NCBI RefSeq assembly: GCF_018224885.1
Contig: NZ_JAGTXB010000020.1
Coordinates: 1 to 64,000, forward strand
Reading direction: 5' to 3'
Length of the DNA: 64,000 bases
Origin: Chitinophaga hostae
GTDB taxonomy: Bacteria > Bacteroidota > Bacteroidia > Chitinophagales > Chitinophagaceae
Shown here: one piece after another, positions 25,571 to 33,336 of the stretch
How the letters are laid out: the number at the start of each line of letters is the position of its first letter
Position numbering within the stretch: the first letter of the stretch is position 1
Made by a program: the position numbers and the translations under genes
The notes under the pieces: generated by a model
What the model saw: the letters and a program-made list of their open reading frames with translations, nothing else
Told to the model about the DNA's origin: nothing
Databases searched by the model: none

Positions 25571-26231
25571 CATACTTCCTCAGTTTCTTCTCATTTAAAA
25601 TCCGGATCGATTTCCCATCGACTGCAATCAGTTTTTCCTGGATAAATTCCTGCAGGTTACGGTAAATAGTTTCGTACGTGGTACCGGCAAATGACGCCAG
25701 ATCCTGACGACTGATGGTAAACAGTGTATCGTTATGGAGGCGGCTGATTTCCAGCAGCGCATCTGCCAGCCTGCTTTTTACATCCATGTGAACGAGGTTG
25801 CGCATCTTTCTCTCTGCTTCCTGCAACTCGTCAGCATAAAACTGCATCAGCTTTAATGTAAGGGTGGGATTGACTTTCAGGGAAGCTTCAAAAAAAGCCA
25901 TGTCGGTGTAACATACGGTTGTGTCTTCCAGGGCAGTGGCCGACACGGTATAGAGGCGCTCCCCGCTGCCAAGTCCCCTGTGTCCGAGTATATCTCCCTT
26001 TTGTGCAAAGCGGACAATCAGGTCTTTATCCGATCCCCATTGTTTATGCACTTTCACCTTTCCCTCGTAGAGGAAAAAGATGCCTTCTACAGGATTGCCC
26101 TCCTGGAAAATGACCTCATTTTTTTTATAGAACAGGTGTTGCTTGTGATCAGATACGGCGGCAATCCACTCCGGAATGCTGAACTGGCAAAGAAAACACG
26201 TTTTTAAATCGCAGGCCCCGGCTTTTTTCAT
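25545..26231 (-). CDS. Crp/Fnr-family regulator with FNR-like cysteines (paralogue)
   Basis: The 228-residue paralogue of the regulator at 24681 aligns end to end with it: CDLKTCFLCQFSIPEW at the N terminus, VRFAQKGDILGHRG in the beta-roll and TISRQDLASFAGTTYETIYRNL in the recognition helix-turn-helix. Cys7, Cys12, Cys15 and Cys107 occupy the same places, again suggesting an iron-sulfur cluster. The C terminus, VLSCPGLD, differs from the paralogue because it is read from palindromic element C. It is divergent from the ClC gene, with an FNR-like palindrome between them. Both regulators may act on the nitrate genes, but that is inferred from position. Confidence 0.88.
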   Translation of the reverse strand: MKKAGACDLKTCFLCQFSIPEWIAAVSDHKQHLFYKKNEVIFQEGNPVEGIFFLYEGKVKVHKQWGSDKDLIVRFAQKGDILGHRGLGSGERLYTVSATALEDTTVCYTDMAFFEASLKVNPTLTLKLMQFYADELQEAERKMRNLVHMDVKSRLADALLEISRLHNDTLFTISRQDLASFAGTTYETIYRNLQEFIQEKLIAVDGKSIRILNEKKLRKYVLSCPGLD

Positions 26232-26281
26232 GATTGCAATAGTAATGTTTTTTTGCGTTTTTGAAAGAAAAAATAGGTTTT

Positions 26282-26301
26282 AATATGATTTAGATCATAT
26301 T
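26282..26301. promoter_or_regulatory. FNR/CRP-type palindromic operator
   Basis: AATATGAT-TTAG-ATCATATT is a perfect 8+4+8 inverted repeat containing the TGAT-N4-ATCA core of FNR-family sites. It lies in the 111-bp gap between the minus-strand Crp/Fnr gene (start 26231) and the ClC gene (start 26343), so autoregulation and control of the channel gene are both possible. Confidence 0.6.
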
Positions 26302-26342
26302 TTTGTGTTGATTTTAGCTTTTTGATTGTCATTTTATATAGT

Positions 26343-28145
26343 ATGAATCATAAAAAAGGGCAAAAGTTTGCCGGAAATATGTCGAGAAGGGTATTTTACC
26401 TGAGTTTGCAGGCCTGCATCAATGCCCTGTTGATCGGCGTGGTTGCAAAGGGGCTGGTAATGCTGATCAGCCTGATCACTAATCTTTCTTTTTACGGCAG
26501 ATTTTCATTTGCGGAAGAAGGGCCTGCCGGCAATACCCTCGGCTGGCTGGTTATCCTGGTACCAATAGTCGGTAGTTTACTGGTAGGTGTCATGGCTCGC
26601 TTTGGCAGTAAAGCCATCCGTGGCCATGGTATCCCGGAAGCTATGGAGAACATTATTTTGAATGAAAGCAAGATCCCGCCGGTGATCACCCTGCTGAAAC
26701 CACTGTCGGCCGCCATTTCCATTGGTACGGGTGGTCCGTTTGGTGCTGAAGGACCTATCATTGCCACGGGTGGCGCTATCGGTTCCTTTACGGGGCAGGT
26801 GATCCATATTTCTTCGGCAGAAAGAAAAGTATTGCTGGCCGCCGGCGCATGCGCAGGTATGGCGGCCATTTTCGGTAGTCCGCTGGCGGCTATCCTCCTC
26901 GCGATAGAATTGCTGTTATTCGAATTTTCGCCCCGTTCGGTGATTCCTGTAGCCATGGGTTGTATTGCAGGAGCAGGCATGCATATTCTCCTGTTTGAGA
27001 GTCATCCTGTATTCGCGATGCCGGATATCCCTGCGGTATCAGATATTGCCCTGGTAACTTATGTACTCATGGGCGCTGTGGTGGGCGTAGTAGCGGCTTA
27101 TGTATCAAAGTCTGTATACTTTGTGGAAGATATGTTTGAAAAACTACCCATCCACTGGATGTGGTGGCCCGCACTCGGCGCTGTAGTGGTGGGTGTGGTA
27201 GGTTATTATGCGCCGCATACCATGGGTGTAGGATATGATAATATCAAAACCCTGCTGACAGGTAATGTACCGCTGGCATTAGTGATATCTCTTTGTGTAC
27301 TCAAGTATATTTCATGGGTGATTTCCCTGGGTAGTGGTACTTCCGGTGGTACGCTTGCCCCTTTATTCACTATTGGCGGTGCTTTGGGCGCTTTGATCGG
27401 TATGCTGGTACAGAAAATATTTCCCGGCAGCGATATCAACATCGCTACATCGGCATTGATTGGTATGGCGGCTATGTTTGCCGGCGCCTCCCGCGCATTG
27501 TTAACCGCCATCGTATTTTCACTGGAAACCACCGGGCAGCCACATGGCCTGCTCCCACTGATCGGCGCCTGTACTGCGGCGTATTTTGTGTCGTTCTTCC
27601 TGATGAAAGGAAGTATTATGACAGAGAAGATCAGGCGCAGAGGGGTGGCCGCACCGGATGAATATACGCCCGATATCATGCAGCTCATTAATGTGTCGAC
27701 CGTCATCGTGAAACCGATACTGACACTGCGTGATAACATGACCTTGCTGCAGGCGCAACAATTCCTGCAGGAGCATAGTGCCGCATATTATTATCAATAC
27801 CTGCCGGTAACAGATGAGGCAGGAAGTTTTAAAGGATACCTCAACCGGGCAAAACTGTCTGCCGGCGGGGATATTGCCCTGGCGCAGGAACTGGAATCGT
27901 CGGCGCCTTATGTATATGCGTCTGATGATATTAACCTGGTAACGGAATTATTCGACAGTTATGCGCCGGATGTACTGGCCGTACTGGATGCCGACAGGAA
28001 AATGACAGGAATGGTAACGGCAGATGCGGTACTCAGGGCCTATGGCGAACGCCGCAAAGCTGACGCCAGGTACCATTCGGCCTTTTATGGAAATACCCGT
28101 TTGCTCCGGTTGATGGCCAGGGGCAAACGTTTGATCGTTCGTTAG
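26343..28145 (+). CDS. ClC-family chloride channel/transporter with CBS domains
   Basis: The 600-residue membrane protein has the ClC anion motifs GHGIPEAM (GxGIP loop), GPFGAEGPIIATGG with the gating glutamate at Glu136, and GSGTSGGTLAPLFTIGGALG. About 18 helical segments fill residues 15-430, and a CBS-domain pair follows at about 440-575, ending in the Arg/Lys-rich tail. The selectivity-loop serine of GSGIP is His here. Whether it is a channel or an H+/Cl- exchanger cannot be decided from the sequence. I start at ATG 26343 in preference to an upstream TTG. A terminator follows. Confidence 0.9.
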   Translation: MNHKKGQKFAGNMSRRVFYLSLQACINALLIGVVAKGLVMLISLITNLSFYGRFSFAEEGPAGNTLGWLVILVPIVGSLLVGVMARFGSKAIRGHGIPEAMENIILNESKIPPVITLLKPLSAAISIGTGGPFGAEGPIIATGGAIGSFTGQVIHISSAERKVLLAAGACAGMAAIFGSPLAAILLAIELLLFEFSPRSVIPVAMGCIAGAGMHILLFESHPVFAMPDIPAVSDIALVTYVLMGAVVGVVAAYVSKSVYFVEDMFEKLPIHWMWWPALGAVVVGVVGYYAPHTMGVGYDNIKTLLTGNVPLALVISLCVLKYISWVISLGSGTSGGTLAPLFTIGGALGALIGMLVQKIFPGSDINIATSALIGMAAMFAGASRALLTAIVFSLETTGQPHGLLPLIGACTAAYFVSFFLMKGSIMTEKIRRRGVAAPDEYTPDIMQLINVSTVIVKPILTLRDNMTLLQAQQFLQEHSAAYYYQYLPVTDEAGSFKGYLNRAKLSAGGDIALAQELESSAPYVYASDDINLVTELFDSYAPDVLAVLDADRKMTGMVTADAVLRAYGERRKADARYHSAFYGNTRLLRLMARGKRLIVR

Positions 28146-28179
28146 GATGTGTTGTTGTTGTAAGATAGGTTGAATGCAG

Positions 28180-28213
28180 GGGTCTGCTCTTTTTTTGGAG
28201 CAGGCCCTTTTTT
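28180..28213 (+). terminator. Rho-independent terminator after the ClC gene
   Basis: GGGTCTGCTC (28180-28189) pairs with GAGCAGGCCC (28198-28207) with one G-T pair and is followed by a T run. Confidence 0.85.
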
Positions 28214-28297
28214 ATTTTCTTTTTTATAAAATATATCCCGCAGCTATCCGTCTTCCCTGTAAGAGGTTTTTAACAAAACACTTCTTAACTTTAATAC

Positions 28298-29308
28298 ATG
28301 CAGGGAAAAGCATTGTCTATAAAAGAACGAATAAAAAATTCGCAGAACTTCCGGGACGGGGTATTTCAGAACCTGTCGCTCACTCCCATGAAGCCGGATG
28401 ATGTGACTTACTACCAGATGCTGAAAGAAACCTTTCAGCGGCCCGCAGACGTACGACCACCGGCGCCGTTGACTACGGTGAAAACAAACCTGAAAACACT
28501 GTATTCAGAAAAGCCCGTCATCGTTTGGTTTGGCCATTCGTCCTACCTGGTGCATGTAAAAGGATTTAATATACTGGTAGACCCGGTGTTCAGCGGCAGC
28601 GCTTCCCCAATGTCTTTTATGATAAAGGCTTTCCCGGGCGCTGATGCTTATACGCCGGCAGATATGCCGGAAATAGATCTGATGATCATCACGCATAATC
28701 ACTATGATCATCTCGATAAAAAAACACTGGCACAACTAAAACCCCATACCAAAATAATTTATACTTCCCTGGGTGTGGGCCGTGACCTGCAATCCTGCCT
28801 GGTAAAGGAAAACAACATTAACGAAATGGATTGGTGGGAAACGCAGGAGATCGCAAAAGATATCACGCTAACGGCCACGCCTGCACGACATTTCTCCGGT
28901 CGTGGTTTAAAAAGGGGAGGAAGTCTGTGGTCATCTTTTGTGTTACAGATATTCGGGTACCAGCTTTTTCTCGGCGGCGACTCCGGTTACGATACACATT
29001 TTAAAGCTATCGGCGACAAATATGGTCCTTTTGACCTGGTGATACTGGAATGCGGCCAGTACAATGATAACTGGCCGTTTATACATATGAAGCCGGAAGA
29101 AACCGTGCAGGCGGCTATTGACCTGCAGGCAAAAGTATTGCTGCCGGTACACTGGGCTAAATTTGCCCTGGCTAATCATCCCTGGAATGATTCGGTAAAA
29201 CGCGTAACGGCCAGCGCCGCACAACGCGGCCTGTTTGTAACCACGCCAAAGATCGGTGAACCGGTTATCGTCGGGGAGCATTATCCGCAGGAACATTGGT
29301 GGCTATAA
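28298..29308 (+). CDS. metallo-beta-lactamase-fold hydrolase, NAPE-PLD/UlaG-like
   Basis: The 336-residue cytoplasmic protein has the HxHxDH zinc motif in THNHYDHLD, a GHSSYLVHVKGFNILVDPVF opening typical of the Lactamase_B_2 (NAPE-PLD-like) group, a second metal site region ATPARHFSGRG, and FLGGDSGYDTHF with the bridging aspartate. Relatives hydrolyse phosphodiesters or lactones; the substrate is unassigned. The protein carries no signal peptide. It stands alone on the plus strand and converges with a methyltransferase gene 20 bp away. Confidence 0.87.
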   Translation: MQGKALSIKERIKNSQNFRDGVFQNLSLTPMKPDDVTYYQMLKETFQRPADVRPPAPLTTVKTNLKTLYSEKPVIVWFGHSSYLVHVKGFNILVDPVFSGSASPMSFMIKAFPGADAYTPADMPEIDLMIITHNHYDHLDKKTLAQLKPHTKIIYTSLGVGRDLQSCLVKENNINEMDWWETQEIAKDITLTATPARHFSGRGLKRGGSLWSSFVLQIFGYQLFLGGDSGYDTHFKAIGDKYGPFDLVILECGQYNDNWPFIHMKPEETVQAAIDLQAKVLLPVHWAKFALANHPWNDSVKRVTASAAQRGLFVTTPKIGEPVIVGEHYPQEHWWL

Positions 29309-29328
29309 GGCAACAGCAGTATAGCCCT

Positions 29329-30165
29329 TTATATACGGAAACTCATCATTTCCACCACACCTTCACCGGGCGAATGAAATAACACATTGCGCCCGGTGAT
29401 TTTTTTTTCTGTTTCACACAAAGGCTCCAGGTTTTCCAGCATAGCATCCAGCCGGTAAATAATACCGGCCATATCGGCATGGCTGTTTACATTGATCCCG
29501 ATATTGATATATCCTTCCAGCATATCCAGGATACCTTTATGGTAAGACAGGAACGTTGCCGGTACTTCTTCTTCCGCCAGCGAATAATCCAGCATCACTA
29601 TGTTGCGCTTGTCGGTTGTTTTAAACAACTGCATGATTTGGATAAAGGCGTCGTTACTTACATAATGAATCACTCCTTCAAATACAATGATGGCCGGAAC
29701 AGCCTCATCGTAGCCCTTTTCCAGCAGTTGTGACCAAAGCATCGCTGTATCGGTAACATCACACCGGGAAAAATGGATCAATGGTTCGCCGGGAATAATG
29801 TTGGCATACAATTGTTGTTTTTCTTCGATATAACCATTGTCTATTTCTATAATCCTGCTGAGCTGCTCCCGGTAATTTTCCAGGAGATATAAAGAAAGCG
29901 GGTCCAGTCCGGCGCCCAGTAGTATTACCTGTTGCCCCGGAAAAAGCGGAATCCTTTCCTGCAGCATCCGGCGGATACTTTGCTTGCGCAGGCAAACGGT
30001 ATCAATGATCAATGGATAATGTTGTTTAAACGCATCGTAAACATGGTTGGTTTCGCTGAAGTCGATCGCTTCCATATAACGTTGTTGCAATGGCGTGGTA
30101 TAAAGCGGCATCGCTGCCTCCAGCACAAGCCGTGAAGTGGAGGGAACCTTTAATTGTTCTGTCAT
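29329..30165 (-). CDS. class I SAM-dependent methyltransferase, leucine carboxyl methyltransferase (PPM1/TcmP-like) group
   Basis: The 278-residue protein carries a VILLGAGLDPLSLYLLENY motif I, an acidic second motif IIEIDNGYIEEKQQ, and AIIVFEGVIHYVSNDAFIQIM, the last being diagnostic for the LCMT/TcmP-type O-methyltransferases. The acceptor is unknown; many members in bacteria act on small molecules. I start at the second Met (30165, MTEQLKVPSTSRLV), which matches the family opening (S-R-T-A-L/V); the longer frame would begin at 30195. Confidence 0.8.
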   Translation of the reverse strand: MTEQLKVPSTSRLVLEAAMPLYTTPLQQRYMEAIDFSETNHVYDAFKQHYPLIIDTVCLRKQSIRRMLQERIPLFPGQQVILLGAGLDPLSLYLLENYREQLSRIIEIDNGYIEEKQQLYANIIPGEPLIHFSRCDVTDTAMLWSQLLEKGYDEAVPAIIVFEGVIHYVSNDAFIQIMQLFKTTDKRNIVMLDYSLAEEEVPATFLSYHKGILDMLEGYINIGINVNSHADMAGIIYRLDAMLENLEPLCETEKKITGRNVLFHSPGEGVVEMMSFRI

Positions 30166-30324
30166 TTTGAGGGTTTTTTTTGATAAAGCTACCATGAGCA
30201 GGTGCGTATGGACAGCAGGATTATTTTAACATTAAAGGTGCATAAAAGGTTCACAATAAGGTATATTTATACAACAAAAGCTTTGGGGTCATTGTTTCGT
30301 TCATGTAGTCAATAATCATTTATT

Positions 30325-33060
30325 ATGGAGCCTCGTATCGCATCACTCAGCAAACTGGAGCAGGAAGGAAAACGGATTTCTCGTCTGCCTTTTTCCATCA
30401 GGATTTTATTAGAAAATGTACTGCGAAACCACGACAACTTCGCTATTACGGATGAGCACCTGGACACGCTGGTGAACTGGGAGCCGGCGGGTACCGACAA
30501 AGAAATTCCTTTTAAGCCCGCCCGCGTGCTGATGCAGGATTTCACCGGGGTAGCCGCCGTGGTGGATATTGCTTCTATCCGTGCAGAGGTGATCCGCAAA
30601 GGGAAGGACGGCGCAAAAATTAACCCGGCCATCCCGGTAGACCTGGTGGTGGATCATTCTGTGCAGGTGGACTTTTTTGGTACCGACTATTCCTATACAA
30701 AAAATGTGGCCTATGAGTATGAGCGTAATAAAGAACGCTATCAGCTGCTCAAATGGGCGCAGCAGGCCTTCAATAATTTTACGGTAGTGCCGCCGGGCAT
30801 GGGTATTTGTCACCAGGTAAACCTGGAATACCTGGCGCAGGGCGTTATAAACCGCGACGGATGGCTGTTTCCCGATACGCTGGTGGGAACAGATTCCCAT
30901 ACTCCCATGGTAAACGGTATTGGGGTGCTGGGCTGGGGAGTAGGTGGTATCGAAGCGGAAGCAGCGATACTGGGGCAACCCATTTATTTTACCTGTCCCC
31001 AGGTAATCGGGTTAAAGCTTACCGGTCGGCTTACAGAAGGGGTGACCGCCACTGATATGGTACTGGCGATTACGCAGCTGCTCCGCAAATACGGGGTGGT
31101 CGACAAATTTGTGGAAGTGTTTGGCGACGGACTCGATCATTTATCTGTACCCGACAGGGCCACTATTTCTAATATGTCGCCCGAATTTGGTTGTACCGTT
31201 ACTTATTTCCCGATAGATCAGCAAACCTTGCAATACATGCACCGCACCAATCGTTCGCCGGAACAGATTGCGCAGGTGGAAGCGTATTGCCGGGAAAATA
31301 TGTTGTGGCGGCACGGCAGCGAAGAAATCACCTACACCGATATCCTGGAGCTGGATCTGGGTGGTATCCAATCGGCCGTGGCGGGACCTAAGCGGCCACA
31401 GGACCGTATCCTGGTGAGAGATCTGCACAACGAGTTTGAATCGCTGCTCAACAAGGAATTCAAGCGCATGTATACCCCCGAAGGGAAGCGCCGTGACACC
31501 GCCTGGTTGTCGGAAGGAGGATCGGGCACCGCATTTACCTACGAAATACAAAAGCATGCAGAGGAAGTTGCGGTGGAAACAGTAGAGGTAGATTACCTCA
31601 AATCTGTACGCATCAAACTAAAGAATGAAGAATATGTACTGAGTGATGGAGCGATTACCATCGCCGCTATTACCAGTTGCACCAATACCTCTAACCCCAG
31701 CGTGATGATTGGCGCCGGGCTGGTGGCAAAGAAAGCGATCAGCCGCGGGCTGTATGTAAAGCCCTGGGTGAAAACCAGCCTGGCGCCGGGTTCCAGGGTG
31801 GTCACTGAATACCTGAAACGCTCAGGATTGTTAACAGAACTGGAAGCATTGCGCTTTCATATTGTAGGGTACGGCTGTACTTCGTGTATTGGTAACAGTG
31901 GCCCGTTGCCGGCGGCCATTTCGGAAGCGGTAGACAAAGGGAATCTTGTGGTGGCCTCCGTGTTATCGGGCAACCGTAACTTTGAAGCGAGGGTACATCC
32001 GCAGGTGAAAATGAATTTCCTGGCCTCCCCCTTGCTGGTAGTGGCCTACGCTATTGCGGGAAGAATAGATGTGGATATGCTGACCGCACCACTTGGATAT
32101 GATCCCAATGGGGAGCCGGTGTATCTGCGTGATATCTGGCCCACACAAGAGGAGATAAACGATGCGGTAGCCGCTGCCGTTAAGCAGGAAGATTTTGAAA
32201 ATATCTATAAGGTAATATTTGATGGGGACGACCAGTGGCGTGGTCTGCTGGCGCCTTCCGGCAACGACTACCACTGGAGCAATGATTCTACCTATATCCG
32301 CGAAGCGCCTTTCTTTAACGGTTTGCCGGAGAAACCGGCCGCACCGGAAGACATTAAGGATGCACGCGTGTTGCTCAAGCTGGGAGACTCTGTAACCACC
32401 GATCATATTTCTCCTGCGGGTTCTTTCAAACCCGATACCCCTGCCGGCAAATACCTGCTGGATCGTGGTATCGATCCCCGCTTATTTAACTCCTATGGTT
32501 CCCGCAGGGGTAACCATGAAGTGATGATACGGGGCACTTTCGCCAATGTACGTATCAAAAATGAACTGTCGCCTAAAGAAGGCGGTTTTACCACAGTGAT
32601 TCCTTCCGGGATGGTAACACCCATTTATGATGCAGCCATGCAATATGCAGCCAATAAAGTGCCGCTGATAATATTGGCGGGAAAGGAATATGGCAGCGGT
32701 TCATCACGCGACTGGGCAGCCAAGGGCACTAACCTGCTTGGTGTGAAGGCAGTGATTGCAGAAAGCTACGAGCGTATCCACCGGAGCAACCTGGTGGGAA
32801 TGGGCGTATTGCCACTGCAATACGAATTCGGCGAAAATGCTGCCACACTGGGCCTTTCCGGCACAGAGTCCTATTCCATCACCGGTATTTCTTCCGATCT
32901 TACACCTGGTAAAATACTAACGGTAACGGCTATCCCGGCATCGGGCGATCCCGTGGTGTTTAACGTGAAATGTAAACTCAATTCACTGATAGAAATTGAG
33001 TACTATCGTCATGGGGGTATTTTGCAGTTTGTATTGAGAGATTTCCTGCAGAAGACTTAG
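30325..33060 (+). CDS. acnA: aconitate hydratase
   Basis: The 911-residue protein is of the AcnA/IRP1 type and converts citrate to isocitrate in the TCA cycle. The iron-sulfur ligands are Cys452 (SCTNTSNPSVMIGAG) and Cys518/Cys521 (YGCTSCIGNSGP). Active-site signatures include VGTDSHTPMVNGIGVLGWGVGG and the C-terminal swivel domain with KEYGSGSSRDWAAKG. Length and order match full-size aconitases. It is monocistronic, bounded on its right by palindromic element D. Confidence 0.96.
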   Translation: MEPRIASLSKLEQEGKRISRLPFSIRILLENVLRNHDNFAITDEHLDTLVNWEPAGTDKEIPFKPARVLMQDFTGVAAVVDIASIRAEVIRKGKDGAKINPAIPVDLVVDHSVQVDFFGTDYSYTKNVAYEYERNKERYQLLKWAQQAFNNFTVVPPGMGICHQVNLEYLAQGVINRDGWLFPDTLVGTDSHTPMVNGIGVLGWGVGGIEAEAAILGQPIYFTCPQVIGLKLTGRLTEGVTATDMVLAITQLLRKYGVVDKFVEVFGDGLDHLSVPDRATISNMSPEFGCTVTYFPIDQQTLQYMHRTNRSPEQIAQVEAYCRENMLWRHGSEEITYTDILELDLGGIQSAVAGPKRPQDRILVRDLHNEFESLLNKEFKRMYTPEGKRRDTAWLSEGGSGTAFTYEIQKHAEEVAVETVEVDYLKSVRIKLKNEEYVLSDGAITIAAITSCTNTSNPSVMIGAGLVAKKAISRGLYVKPWVKTSLAPGSRVVTEYLKRSGLLTELEALRFHIVGYGCTSCIGNSGPLPAAISEAVDKGNLVVASVLSGNRNFEARVHPQVKMNFLASPLLVVAYAIAGRIDVDMLTAPLGYDPNGEPVYLRDIWPTQEEINDAVAAAVKQEDFENIYKVIFDGDDQWRGLLAPSGNDYHWSNDSTYIREAPFFNGLPEKPAAPEDIKDARVLLKLGDSVTTDHISPAGSFKPDTPAGKYLLDRGIDPRLFNSYGSRRGNHEVMIRGTFANVRIKNELSPKEGGFTTVIPSGMVTPIYDAAMQYAANKVPLIILAGKEYGSGSSRDWAAKGTNLLGVKAVIAESYERIHRSNLVGMGVLPLQYEFGENAATLGLSGTESYSITGISSDLTPGKILTVTAIPASGDPVVFNVKCKLNSLIEIEYYRHGGILQFVLRDFLQKT

Positions 33061-33070
33061 TGCCTGCTAT

Positions 33071-33318
33071 TTTTTCTTGCCCAGGATTAACAGTGATTAT
33101 GATGATTTACAGGATTTTATTTTTATAGATTTTATTTTTGATTTAAAAAGATTAGGGAAGAGAGAACTGAAATGTTCCCTAAAAGTGTCCAACTCTTAGG
33201 GGCATTTCAAAACAGATACTCGCTGCTGTCTTCGCTAATCTTTTTAAATCAAAAATAAAATCTATAAAAATAAAATCCTGTAAATCATCATAATCACTGT
33301 TAATCCTGGGCAAAAAAA
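33071..33318. repeat. palindromic interspersed element, copy D
   Basis: A foldback of about 248 bp between convergent aconitase and antiporter genes. Outer arms begin TTTTTTCTTGCCCAGGATTA and extend for about 85 bp (through TTTTATTTTTGATTTAAAAAG) to mirrored sequence ending at 33318. It is longer than the other copies because the centre holds an extra 42-bp foldback (33168-33209). Confidence 0.85.
33168..33209. mobile_element. possible relic of IS3-type terminal repeats inside element D
   Basis: The segment reads TGAAATGTTCCCTAAAAGT joined to a sequence whose complement is TGAAATGCCCCTAAGAGTTG. Both ends resemble the TGAActgCCCCnAAAAGTtGGACA-type terminal repeats I associate with IS3-family elements, here abutted head to head without any transposase. 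A MITE or an excision scar would look like this. Target-site duplication is not clear. Confidence 0.35.
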
Positions 33319-33336
33319 AATTATGAATAGAAATCA

